A stretch of DNA of 64,000 nt, taken from contig JAEYZM010000014.1 of the NCBI GenBank assembly GCA_023427985.1, positions 1 through 64,000 on the forward strand, read 5' to 3'. The notes below the pieces were generated by a model that saw only the letters and a program-made list of their open reading frames with translations, was not told where the DNA came from and did no database searches. Origin of the DNA: Bacteroidota bacterium (GTDB lineage: Bacteria > Bacteroidota > Bacteroidia > Sphingobacteriales > Sphingobacteriaceae). Shown here one piece after another: positions 16,199-24,637 of this stretch (positions are counted from its first letter, which is position 1; each line of letters opens with the position of its first letter). Position numbers and translations under genes: made by a program.

Positions 16199-17953
16199 AT
16201 GGCAGAATTAATTTACAACATAAAAGATATTTTTTCGACAGACAGTTCAGATGGATGTTTAGTCGAATATGATGCTGAAAAGTATCATATCGCATCCTAT
16301 CAACGAGGTTATAAATGGACTTCAGATGAATACGGTGCCGTAACAATTTTATTGAATGATTTATGGGATGCTTATCAGGCTTTTAAAAATCAGGAAAGGA
16401 AAGAATATTACCTGCAATATATTACTTTGAAAAAGAGTACAGAAAATCGACATTTGGAAGTAATTGACGGACAACAAAGATTAACGACCTTATCTATTCT
16501 GATTTCTGTTTTTTCGCTAAAACTTGAAATTGATAACATTTCCAAGAGCAAATTAGAATATGCTATTCGCGACAATTTCTTTGAAAAACACATTTATACA
16601 AAAGAGAATTTAGAAGTTTTACTAAAAATGGACTGGGATAATGAGCATGGATTAATTTTTTCTAATGACGAGAAATCTAATACACAAGACATATATTATT
16701 TATTTAATGCTGCATTAAAAATTAATAGTTTTCTAACAGATGATTCGGTATTAAAGCAATTAGAGTTGTTCTATGTATTTATTCTAAACTATGTTAAAAT
16801 CATTGTAAATGCAGTTGACCATATTTCAAGTGAAAAAGTATTCAGTAACCTAAATAGTAATAAAGTACCACTAACAGAGGCAGAACTAATTAAAGGTTTA
16901 TTGCTCACAAAATATAGTAGACTTCACAATTCAGATGAAGGGAAAAAGCATTTTCGTGAAATACTTGAAATGCGAATGTCATTAGGTAAGCAATGGGATG
17001 AAATGACAAATTGGTGTAATCGACCGGAAATTAACTCATTCTTTTTTAATAATGAGGAAGGAATGACGGCATTACTTACTTTAGTAGCAATTAATAACGG
17101 ATATGAAGTTGAGAAGAAAGCAAATCCAAATGAATATCCCTTATTTAATTTCTATCACAAACACGGGAAAGCAGAACTCATTTATCAAAATATTCTATCA
17201 ACTTATTTTATATTAAACGATTGGTTTAATGAAGATAAAGTTTTTAATCTACTTGGTTATTTATTTTTTGCAAAAGGTTCAAATAGATCTATAACCCATT
17301 ATTTAGTTAAACTAAAGCACACCAAATCTCTTCTCTTGCAGGAACTTATAAATGAAGTAAGATTATTAATTCCTAAAAACATCGAAGACCTATTTTATTC
17401 AAATGAGCAAGACTCAGAAATTCATAGAGTATTACTTGCCTTAAATGTATTTTCATTGGGAATAGATAAAAGATTTAATTATCACCGTTTTATTGAGGAA
17501 AAATGGACTCTTGAACATATCTTTCCTCAAACACCTGAAGGAAAAGGACAAATTTTAAAAGAAAAAGATAAGCAAATACTACTTGATATTTTGGGTGATA
17601 AAGCAACTGATGAAATTAAATCGATTATTGCAAAATCAGAAAGAACTACTGAAGAGAAAGAAATTTATCAAACTGCATTAAAAAGCCTCAGTAATCTTAA
17701 TTCAATTGGCAATATGTGCTTGTTAACCGATAGAGACAATGCCTCAAATGGCTGTGGTTTTTTTGATGAAAAACGAACTAATATTCTAGAAAGAATTCAA
17801 AAAGGAAGTTTTGTACCTAAACACACATTTGATGTATTTAGTAAAATGATTTTTCGGGAAAAACCTGGGGATTTTGAGCGATGGACAAATGACAATATTA
17901 AAAATCACTCTTCAATAATAAAATATACAATTGAAAACTTAACCTTTAATTAA
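16199..17953 (+). CDS. DUF262-DUF1524 (GmrSD-like) protein
   Basis: The 584-residue protein has the DUF262 (GmrS, ParB-like NTPase) signatures YQRGYKWT at 34-41 and DGQQRLTTL at 90-98. A C-terminal DUF1524 (GmrD) His-Me-type nuclease region carries LEHIFPQ near 439 and NSIGNMCLLTDRDNASN near 500. GmrSD enzymes are modification-dependent type IV restriction nucleases that cut glucosylated hydroxymethylcytosine phage DNA, and BrxU and SspE are relatives. This protein is therefore the best candidate effector of the operon. Whether it senses modified DNA here is not known. The next gene is a second DUF262 protein. Confidence 0.88.
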   Translation: MAELIYNIKDIFSTDSSDGCLVEYDAEKYHIASYQRGYKWTSDEYGAVTILLNDLWDAYQAFKNQERKEYYLQYITLKKSTENRHLEVIDGQQRLTTLSILISVFSLKLEIDNISKSKLEYAIRDNFFEKHIYTKENLEVLLKMDWDNEHGLIFSNDEKSNTQDIYYLFNAALKINSFLTDDSVLKQLELFYVFILNYVKIIVNAVDHISSEKVFSNLNSNKVPLTEAELIKGLLLTKYSRLHNSDEGKKHFREILEMRMSLGKQWDEMTNWCNRPEINSFFFNNEEGMTALLTLVAINNGYEVEKKANPNEYPLFNFYHKHGKAELIYQNILSTYFILNDWFNEDKVFNLLGYLFFAKGSNRSITHYLVKLKHTKSLLLQELINEVRLLIPKNIEDLFYSNEQDSEIHRVLLALNVFSLGIDKRFNYHRFIEEKWTLEHIFPQTPEGKGQILKEKDKQILLDILGDKATDEIKSIIAKSERTTEEKEIYQTALKSLSNLNSIGNMCLLTDRDNASNGCGFFDEKRTNILERIQKGSFVPKHTFDVFSKMIFREKPGDFERWTNDNIKNHSSIIKYTIENLTFN

Positions 17954-17955
17954 AG

Positions 17956-20055
17956 ATGAAAGCAGGAAAATATAGTATAAAAGAACTCTTTAACAACAGG
18001 TATGTAGAACAAATTGTCATCCCTGAAATACAACGTGACTATGTTTGGGGGAAAAAGGAAGTTGAAGGTCTATTAACTTCCATTCTAGAGGGTTATAAAG
18101 ACTTTAATAAAGGGGTTTTAATAAATCAATTTTCTGAATTAGATGAAGAAATTGAAAAAGCTTTTGAACAATATTATAAAAAACTAAAATTCACATGTAA
18201 CATAGGTTTTATTTACGCTTACAATGATCCTGAATACAGTGGTAAATATTTTTTAATTGATGGACAACAGCGCCTAACCACAATTTACTTGCTTCTATTA
18301 GTTTTGGCTTCTGAAAAACCAGAGTTTAGAGATAAATTCGTTAAGCTATACACTAATGATGGTTTGCCTATAATTGACTATCGTGTTCGTGAAGCTTCAC
18401 ATCACTTTTTAAAAGAAATAGTAAATAATTATTCTAAGAAAGGAATTGAAATTATAAATCAATCTTGGTTCTATAATAATTATAAAAGTGATAAAACAAT
18501 AGCTACGATATTGTCAAGCATTGAAATTATTAAAAAATTTATTAATGATAATGAGATCATAAATGATGATTTCATCAATTATGTTCAGGATTACATTGAG
18601 TTTTGGTATTTTGATACAAATATAAGCGAGCAAGGTGAAGAACTTTACATTTATATGAATGCTCGGGGAGAGCAAATGCAGGATAATGAAAATTTAAAGG
18701 CTGATTTATTAGGAAGGATTACATTGACAGAAGCCGATAAATTAACTCTATCTAAAATAAAAAATGATTGGGGAGCAAAATGGGAAGAATGGCAGCATTT
18801 TTTTTGGTTAAATAGAAAAGAAAATCAGAATGCTGACAAAGGATTTAATGAGTTTATTAATTGTATAGCTGGACTTGAAAACTATTTAAATTCAAATCAA
18901 ATAGTGTATTCAAAAGAGGACTTTGAAGATATAGAAAATGGCAAGAAAAATCAGATAGCCTATACTGACGTTTTAAGTCAATTTGATGAAAATGGTATTA
19001 CAAAAATATCTAGCTATATTGAAGGACTTACTTACTTCTTTAATAGTGAGAATATTGAAAAGTTTAAAAATAATTACAATAATATTACTTGGGTTGAAAA
19101 GTGCCTTTCCGAAATACTTTCAATTTTTAACTCAACAGTAACAAATTGGTTTGCAGAACTTAAAGACCCTAAAAGAGGACTTGAACACAGTAGAATGGTT
19201 TTCATTTGGTCTTTATTACATTATATGAATACTAGAGATAAAGTATTAAGATCAAATACCGAAATATTTAGAGTGCTACGTTTATATTATCTCAGATTCA
19301 AAAATTATAATCGCTCTGTACAAAGTATAAAATCAGATGTTGAAAACTTAAGCCAATTTGGCCCATGGAAAATCGTTGGTAATGAGGAAGAGAATAAAAA
19401 AAACAGTTGGTACACAGTAAAAATAAATCCCGAAAAAATACACAACTTTGAGGAACTAATTTGGGAAATTGAAGATCATCCATTGAATCTTGATGGTAGA
19501 GATGCAAAGGCAATCAATTGTTCACATTTGATAGATTTTGATAAAGAGCCCAACATAGAGGAAATATATTTGATAAAAAATAAATTTTACGAACTATTTC
19601 CAATAAAGAATGATGGTAAGATTAGTGAAATTAATTGGTGCAAAATAATTAATATCTTATTGTTTTATGGCACATTCTGTGAAAGACAAAGCCCTATGTA
19701 TTATTGGAATTTCCATTTTTCAAACTGGAAAAAAATTATCAGAAATATTGATACACAGTCAAATCCATTTAAAACCTTTTTTGAAAATTATAAACAAAAC
19801 TCATTCGAAGAATTATATAAAGAAACAGTTGTTGAATTTGAAATTGATAAAAATACAATAGACTTTAATGAACAAATGAAATGGTACGCCACCAAATTAC
19901 ATGATAAATTATGGTCTCAAGGGTTCTATATTGTTTTTGAACACTACAATTATCCGGATATGGATTTAAATTTTATTAATACTCGACAACTTTTAAATAC
20001 GAAAGGGGATTTTAAAGGTGGCTCGCCACAAATACTTTCTAATTTAATGAAATAA
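17956..20055 (+). CDS. Second DUF262 protein, no DUF1524 motif seen
   Basis: The 699-residue protein starts two bases after the first DUF262 gene. DUF262 hallmarks are IPEIQRDYVW at 23-32, DGQQRLTTI at 102-110 and YIYMNARGEQMQDNE near 232. Unlike its neighbour, I see no HxFPQ or N-x-N nuclease signature in the C-terminal 350 residues, which match nothing I recognise. It has many aromatic and charged residues. It may be a non-nuclease partner subunit of a heteromeric GmrSD-like complex, or carry an unrecognised effector domain. Low identity to the first copy suggests old divergence, not a recent duplication. Confidence 0.82.
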   Translation: MKAGKYSIKELFNNRYVEQIVIPEIQRDYVWGKKEVEGLLTSILEGYKDFNKGVLINQFSELDEEIEKAFEQYYKKLKFTCNIGFIYAYNDPEYSGKYFLIDGQQRLTTIYLLLLVLASEKPEFRDKFVKLYTNDGLPIIDYRVREASHHFLKEIVNNYSKKGIEIINQSWFYNNYKSDKTIATILSSIEIIKKFINDNEIINDDFINYVQDYIEFWYFDTNISEQGEELYIYMNARGEQMQDNENLKADLLGRITLTEADKLTLSKIKNDWGAKWEEWQHFFWLNRKENQNADKGFNEFINCIAGLENYLNSNQIVYSKEDFEDIENGKKNQIAYTDVLSQFDENGITKISSYIEGLTYFFNSENIEKFKNNYNNITWVEKCLSEILSIFNSTVTNWFAELKDPKRGLEHSRMVFIWSLLHYMNTRDKVLRSNTEIFRVLRLYYLRFKNYNRSVQSIKSDVENLSQFGPWKIVGNEEENKKNSWYTVKINPEKIHNFEELIWEIEDHPLNLDGRDAKAINCSHLIDFDKEPNIEEIYLIKNKFYELFPIKNDGKISEINWCKIINILLFYGTFCERQSPMYYWNFHFSNWKKIIRNIDTQSNPFKTFFENYKQNSFEELYKETVVEFEIDKNTIDFNEQMKWYATKLHDKLWSQGFYIVFEHYNYPDMDLNFINTRQLLNTKGDFKGGSPQILSNLMK

Positions 20056-20060
20056 ATTTA

Positions 20061-20978
20061 ATGTCAAAACGAGGCTACATATCAAGATACTTACTTATTC
20101 TCAAAAAATTAAAAGTAAAACCTTATTCAACTTATGAGGAGTTACAAGCCTATATTGAAAATCAGTTTGACTATTTGCAAATGCAAGACGATACTTTGAA
20201 TATTGGATTTTCTAAGCGGACACTTCAACGTGATATAAAGGAAATTAGAAATGTATTTGGTATTGAAATTGAGTATTCAAAATCTCATAAAGGCTATTTC
20301 ATAAACCAAAACGAAAATGAAAATATGAATTTCCAAAGAATGTTGGAGGCGTTTGACATGTTTAATTCTTTAAATCTTGCACAGGACTTAACACCCTTTA
20401 TTCATTTGGAAAAACGTAGACCACAAGGAACTGAAAATTTATATGGTTTACTACATGCTATAAAAAACAGACTTCAAATTAAATTCACTTATCAAAAATT
20501 TTGGGAAGACCAATTTAGCGAACGTATAGTAGAATCATATGCTTTAAAGGAATTTAAAAACCGCTGGTATTTAATGGCTAAAGACATGAAAGATAATAAC
20601 ATAAAAAGTTTTGCACTAGATCGTTTAACAAATCTTGAAATAACAAAAGCATCATATCAGTATCCCGACAACTATAGTATTGAACAAAGCTATAGATATT
20701 GCTTTGGCATTATTAGTCCAAATGGCGAAGAACCTCATGAAATAATTCTATCATTTGACCCATTTCAAGGTAAGTATATCAAAACACTACCGTTACATGA
20801 AACTCAACAAATTCTAGTTGATAATGAAAAAGAATTAATAATTAAACTTAAACTATGCCTGACGCACGATCTTATCATGGAATTGCTTTCTTTTGGCGAC
20901 AATATGAAAGTAATTGAACCTGAAGTATTAGCAAAAAAAATTAAACAAGCTCATGAAATGGCATACAAACAATATTAA
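20061..20978 (+). CDS. HTH-WYL-WCX transcription regulator
   Basis: The 305-residue protein has an N-terminal winged helix (residues about 1-85, with SKRTLQRDIKEIRNVFGIEIEY). A WYL domain follows (about 125-205) with the literal motif RWYLMAKD, then SFALDRLTNLE. The C-terminal WCX-type domain ends at MKVIEPEVLAKKIKQAHEMA. WYL proteins such as BrxR and CapW repress BREX and CBASS operons and may sense nucleic-acid or nucleotide ligands. Here the gene is the last of the operon, five bases after the second DUF262 gene, rather than first or divergent, so it would autoregulate the transcript if it binds the operon promoter (inference). Confidence 0.88.
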   Translation: MSKRGYISRYLLILKKLKVKPYSTYEELQAYIENQFDYLQMQDDTLNIGFSKRTLQRDIKEIRNVFGIEIEYSKSHKGYFINQNENENMNFQRMLEAFDMFNSLNLAQDLTPFIHLEKRRPQGTENLYGLLHAIKNRLQIKFTYQKFWEDQFSERIVESYALKEFKNRWYLMAKDMKDNNIKSFALDRLTNLEITKASYQYPDNYSIEQSYRYCFGIISPNGEEPHEIILSFDPFQGKYIKTLPLHETQQILVDNEKELIIKLKLCLTHDLIMELLSFGDNMKVIEPEVLAKKIKQAHEMAYKQY

Positions 20979-21206
20979 CTATAATCGCATTTAAAGACCC
21001 ACTTACTTTAAGAACTACTACCCAATTCCTAATATATTTTTATCATTTTTAATCAACTTTTGAAAAATATTATTTAATAATTTTAAAATTCCCACCTACC
21101 CTACAATTCTCTCATAGGTGAATTTTTAGCAATCAATAATCTTCTAATCGAAAGTTAAATAAAAACAATAGTCTTGGTCGCTTAGTGTGAAAAACACATT
21201 TTACTT

Positions 21207-21240
21207 TTTGTCCAGTTTTTTCGTTAAAAAACTGGACAAA
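21207..21240. repeat. Perfect 15-base inverted repeat at the cargo end
   Basis: Arms 21207-21221 and 21226-21240 (TTTGTCCAGTTTTTT and its complement) enclose a CGTT loop. The outer TTGTCC word is shared with the 13787-13829 inverted repeat at the other end of the cargo. It could stop operon transcription, although no T run follows the stem. Confidence 0.6.
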
Positions 21241-21332
21241 TCTCCCCCTCAAACATCAATAACTAAATCAAAAAATCACCTCAGTATTTGCGATTAAAAA
21301 AACAATTCATTACACTTGTTTATCAATCGTTG

Positions 21333-21452
21333 TTGTTGCTTATTTGTAGCTCAAAAGATTGCAATTTTAGACAGTTTTGCGCATTTGTTGCTCGACAAAT
21401 TTCTTGAAAGCTAAGCCCATAAGGGTTTCAGAGGCTTATCTGTCTTTATCGA
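21333..21452 (+). repeat. Right-end repeat cluster of the element
   Basis: TTGTTGCTTATTTGTAGC at 21333-21350 matches 13251-13268 at 15 of 18 bases in direct orientation. TAAGGGTTTC at 21420-21429 repeats 13186-13195, and TCTTTATCGA at 21443-21452 is the complement of 13142-13151. A further TTTGTTGCTC word lies near 21384-21393. Confidence 0.5.
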
Positions 21453-21453
21453 A

Positions 21454-21471
21454 TCATGTATTGGAAAGTAG
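21454..21471 (+). other. Putative right attachment site (attR)
   Basis: TCATGTATTGGAAAGTAG matches the mnmE 3' end at 13 of 18 positions, including TGTAT, GG and AAGTA in register. It is one base outside the inverted right-end repeat. Divergence may reflect decay of the displaced mnmE end. Confidence 0.45.
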
Positions 21472-21651
21472 TCTCAAGTAGCTAGTCTTTTGTGGCTAGA
21501 AGTTTGTTTTCAAGTATTTGCCACCTACTAATATTCAAGAAGGTTTTGAACATTATTTCACAGAATTGTTACTCAATTACATGGTAATAAGCTTATTACA
21601 CGTATTAAGTATTTAAGAATTGTTCTGACCTTCGCTGCCAACAATTTTTAT

Positions 21652-23115
21652 ATGAAAATATATATTACTACAACATTCCTGTTATTGAGTTTTGCTTTCC
21701 ATGTAAATGCTCAGAAAACTTTACATCAATTAGAGCATCACGACGTTTGGGATTCGGTTTCTAATACTTGGATTAATTTGAATCATGTATTATATACGTA
21801 CAATAATGATGGCACAATTGCACAAAAATTAACACAAAATAATAACCAAAAAAATATTGAAAAAACAGATTTTGAATACGATAATTTTGGGAACATTATT
21901 AGCGAAACTATATCGTTCAACGATACTTTAACAAATATTTGGAGGCCATCTTTTAGACGAATTACAAATTATCATCAAAATAAATTTATTAAAGAAGAGC
22001 GAAATGAACTTTGGAATAAAGATATAAACCAATGGCAACTCAGCTCTAGAAAAATCAACGATTATAACATAAACAACGATATTATACTACTTCAAATAGA
22101 ACAAGTGATTAATGGTGATACTACAATAACCTTAGGCGAGAGAACAGATATCACTTACAACATAAACAACAATAAAAGCAAGGAAACATTTATAAAATAC
22201 AATTCGGGATTGAAAAAATGGGACACTATAAATAGGGTGAGCTATGAGTACAATGCTAAGGGTTTAACTAGTTTCCAAATAATTGAACTTTACAATACAA
22301 CATCATTAACATGGGACTCTGTACATAAACAGACATATACCTACAATAATTTAGATACGCTCAAACAAGTAAAAACCTTTTTGTTTGACAAGAATACCGG
22401 TACTTGGATGAACAATGAGTTGTATGATAATATTAATTGGATAATCTGGAATAGAGATATTTCAGAGCAAGAAAACATAGCATCCTATCTTTACAAAAGA
22501 TGGTCGGACCTCAGTAATACCTATGAAATCCAGAAATCTTTTACGAAAAATATTCTAGACGCGTTCGGAAGTAACGTTTCAACAGTACTCTCATTTCAAA
22601 ACAATTTATTTGTTCCCGAACAAGAATTTACAAATCTATTTGATAGTCATTTCAACAAAACTTATTATCATATAAGAAATGGGGTTAATGGTGCATGGAC
22701 AAATTTCTACGAAGAGTTGTACGAATACAGCTATGGAAGCAATGATGAATTAATTGAAAAGATAATATGGGTATTCAATTTTAACATTACGGCATTACAA
22801 AAAGCAGAGCGAGTTCGATTTGAAAACTTCATTACGCTCGGTTTACAATCAAAAAGCAATACTTTAGAAGCTAGCCTCTATCCTAACCCAAGCAATAATA
22901 GAAGCGTGAACATCGACATAAATTTAGTAGAAGCAAGTCTCCTAGAGATTGAAGTTACTGATCTAAATGGAAAAATTGTGTATTCAGAAAGTACCCAAAG
23001 AGAAAAAGGCATGAATACATTGAAATTAGATGGCCTAAGTAAAGGAATGTTTGTAGTACGTCTGCGATCGGAGAACGGTACATTTAGAACAAAATTATTA
23101 GTCACTGGAGAATAG
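21652..23115 (+). CDS. Secreted Tyr/Trp-repeat protein with type A T9SS sorting domain
   Basis: This 487-residue protein has a signal peptide (MKIYITTTFLLLSFAFHVNAQ is 21 residues, cleavage after the Ala-Gln end). The body has about six diverged modules of 45-50 residues with a W-D/x-S then Y-x-Y-N pattern, similar in style to YD repeats. The last 80 residues (YPNPSNN, LEIEVTDLNGKIVY, LKLDGLSKGMFVVRL) are a type A T9SS C-terminal sorting domain. It should be secreted or surface attached. Function is unknown. It lies just right of the element, facing tryptophanase with 46 bases between stops. Confidence 0.8.
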   Translation: MKIYITTTFLLLSFAFHVNAQKTLHQLEHHDVWDSVSNTWINLNHVLYTYNNDGTIAQKLTQNNNQKNIEKTDFEYDNFGNIISETISFNDTLTNIWRPSFRRITNYHQNKFIKEERNELWNKDINQWQLSSRKINDYNINNDIILLQIEQVINGDTTITLGERTDITYNINNNKSKETFIKYNSGLKKWDTINRVSYEYNAKGLTSFQIIELYNTTSLTWDSVHKQTYTYNNLDTLKQVKTFLFDKNTGTWMNNELYDNINWIIWNRDISEQENIASYLYKRWSDLSNTYEIQKSFTKNILDAFGSNVSTVLSFQNNLFVPEQEFTNLFDSHFNKTYYHIRNGVNGAWTNFYEELYEYSYGSNDELIEKIIWVFNFNITALQKAERVRFENFITLGLQSKSNTLEASLYPNPSNNRSVNIDINLVEASLLEIEVTDLNGKIVYSESTQREKGMNTLKLDGLSKGMFVVRLRSENGTFRTKLLVTGE

Positions 23116-23161
23116 AAATTGTTGAGTACTAAGAATACAAATTAAATTTATTTCTATGGCA

Positions 23162-24532
23162 CTAATTTCTTTTCAATTTTGCTGTAAAATGTCTGAGTAT
23201 TGGAGCTTCTTCAACTATTTTCAACCCTCTAATGGCAGCACGATTTTGATAGACTTGGATGATAACTTCTGCCACGTAATCGATATGACTTTGGGTATAC
23301 ACTCTGCGTGGAATAGCCAGTCGGACCAACTCCATGGTCGCTGGAATTAATTTCCCATACACATCGTACTTCCCAAACATTAGCGATCCAATTTCAACAC
23401 TTCGAATCCCACCCTCTTCATACAAAGCTACAGCCAATGCTTGTCCAGGATATTCTTCAACAGCTATATGATTTAAAAATGTTTTCGCATCGAGATATAC
23501 CGCATGTCCACCCGCGGGTTGCATCACAGGTACACCTGCAGCCACTAATTTTTGAGTCAAATATTCAATACTTCTAATTCGATACTCCAAGTAATGTTCG
23601 TCCATCACTTCTTCCAATCCAATAGCAATAGCTTCCAAATCGCGACCCGCTAGTCCACCATACGTTGGAAAACCTTCTGTAATCACCAATAAATTTCTGC
23701 ACTTAACTGCGAGTTCTGGATTATGCAGTGCAAGAAATCCACCGATGTTTGCAAAAGCATCTTTCTTGGCACTCATTGTACATCCATCGGCATATGAAAA
23801 CATTTCATGCGCAATTGATTCCACCGTTTTGTTCGCATAACCTTCTTCACGTAATTTAATAAAATATGCATTCTCCGAAAATCGGCATGCATCAATAAAC
23901 ATTGGTATTCCGAAGCTTTTACACACATCTGAAGTCTCGCGAATATTTTGCATACTTACCGGTTGTCCGCCCCCAGAATTATTCGTCACCGTGATAAGCA
24001 CCATCGGAATATTTTCTGCACCTTTATCTACAATAAATTTACGAAGCGCTACCACATCGACATTTCCTTTGAAGGCCGATGGTACCAAGGGATTCTTACC
24101 CTCTTCGCACAAAAGGTCTACGCCGTAAGCACCCGAAAACTCTACGTTTGCACGGGTGGTGTCAAACAAAGTATTGCTTAAAATATATTTCCCCTTGCCG
24201 CCAATAATGCTAAACAAAATTTTCTCCGCCGCCCTACCCTGATGTGTAGGAATCACAATAGGCATGCCCGTAATCTCTTGAACCTTCTTTTCGAACTTAT
24301 AAAAACTCGTACTCCCCGCATAACTCTCATCGCCCATCATTATACCCGCCCACTGCGCACTGCTCATGGCACTCGTACCACTATCTGTCAACAAATCAAT
24401 CATCACATCTTTAGCTGCAATCAAAAAGGGATTAAAATGCGCCTTCTCTATTATTACTTTACGTTCTTCCTTAGAATTGAAAAAAATGGGCTCAACCGAT
24501 TTGATTTTGAATGGTTCAATGATAGTTTTCAT
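23162..24532 (-). CDS. tnaA: Tryptophanase (beta-eliminating lyase family)
   Basis: This 456-residue PLP enzyme aligns over its length with tryptophanase and tyrosine phenol-lyase. Landmarks are LLTDSGTSAMS, THQGRAAE, the PLP lysine in MSAKKDA, EGFPTYGGLAGRD and IPRRVYTQSH. Where tyrosine phenol-lyase has Arg in MERG, which selects the tyrosine ring, this protein has VEIGS as in tryptophanase. I therefore call tryptophan to indole, pyruvate and ammonia. Other segments (WAGIMMGDESYAGS, LAGRDLEAIAIGL) are closer to the phenol-lyase branch, so specificity is likely rather than certain. It is cytoplasmic. No leader peptide or permease gene is adjacent. Confidence 0.85.
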   Translation of the reverse strand: MKTIIEPFKIKSVEPIFFNSKEERKVIIEKAHFNPFLIAAKDVMIDLLTDSGTSAMSSAQWAGIMMGDESYAGSTSFYKFEKKVQEITGMPIVIPTHQGRAAEKILFSIIGGKGKYILSNTLFDTTRANVEFSGAYGVDLLCEEGKNPLVPSAFKGNVDVVALRKFIVDKGAENIPMVLITVTNNSGGGQPVSMQNIRETSDVCKSFGIPMFIDACRFSENAYFIKLREEGYANKTVESIAHEMFSYADGCTMSAKKDAFANIGGFLALHNPELAVKCRNLLVITEGFPTYGGLAGRDLEAIAIGLEEVMDEHYLEYRIRSIEYLTQKLVAAGVPVMQPAGGHAVYLDAKTFLNHIAVEEYPGQALAVALYEEGGIRSVEIGSLMFGKYDVYGKLIPATMELVRLAIPRRVYTQSHIDYVAEVIIQVYQNRAAIRGLKIVEEAPILRHFTAKLKRN

Positions 24533-24596
24533 ACCTGCTTGTTTTCTACGAAGAAATGAAATCTGAGGCCTTTTAAATATGATTTTAATCAGTTCT

Positions 24597-24627
24597 TGGG
24601 CTCTGATTTAAAAAATTTATATCTTTA
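24597..24627 (+). promoter_or_regulatory. Candidate Bacteroidota promoter (TTG-N20-TATCTTTA)
   Basis: TTG at 24597-24599 and TATCTTTA at 24620-24627 are separated by 20 bases. This fits the Bacteroidota -33/-7 layout with one mismatch in TAnnTTTG. It precedes the small secreted-protein gene by ten bases. Confidence 0.4.
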
Positions 24628-24637
24628 ATTCCAATAC

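Larger units (their letters stand above)
13111..21471 (+). mobile_element. mnmE-associated integrative element carrying a defence-like operon, integrase lost
   Basis: The element is bounded by putative att direct repeats at 13111-13128 and 21454-21471. Just inside the ends lie an inverted pair, TCGATAAAGA at 13142-13151 and its complement at 21443-21452. Two direct pairs also occur: TAAGGGTTTC at 13186-13195 and 21420-21429, and an 18-base block (15 matches) at 13251-13268 and 21333-21350. Cargo is an excisionase-like gene, an integrase stub and a five-gene ATPase-exonuclease-DUF262-WYL operon. A host-type intergenic word (AAGTAGCTAG) follows directly to the right of the right site. The word CATCGG, common elsewhere, seems almost absent inside. 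No full integrase or transposase is present, so it should be immobile unless helped in trans. Confidence 0.65.
20979..21651. other. Gene-free right end of the element and junction
   Basis: These 673 bases hold no credible gene. They contain the hairpin 21207-21240, the right-end repeat cluster 21333-21452, the putative right attachment site 21454-21471, then a host-type AAGTAGCTAG word and the leader of the next secreted-protein gene. Confidence 0.6.

Noticed and set aside
21472..21651. A second copy of the mnmE end or a tRNA-type attachment site further right
   Set aside because: No further match to the mnmE end and no tRNA-like cloverleaf was seen; the sequence looks like a host intergenic word followed by a normal leader.
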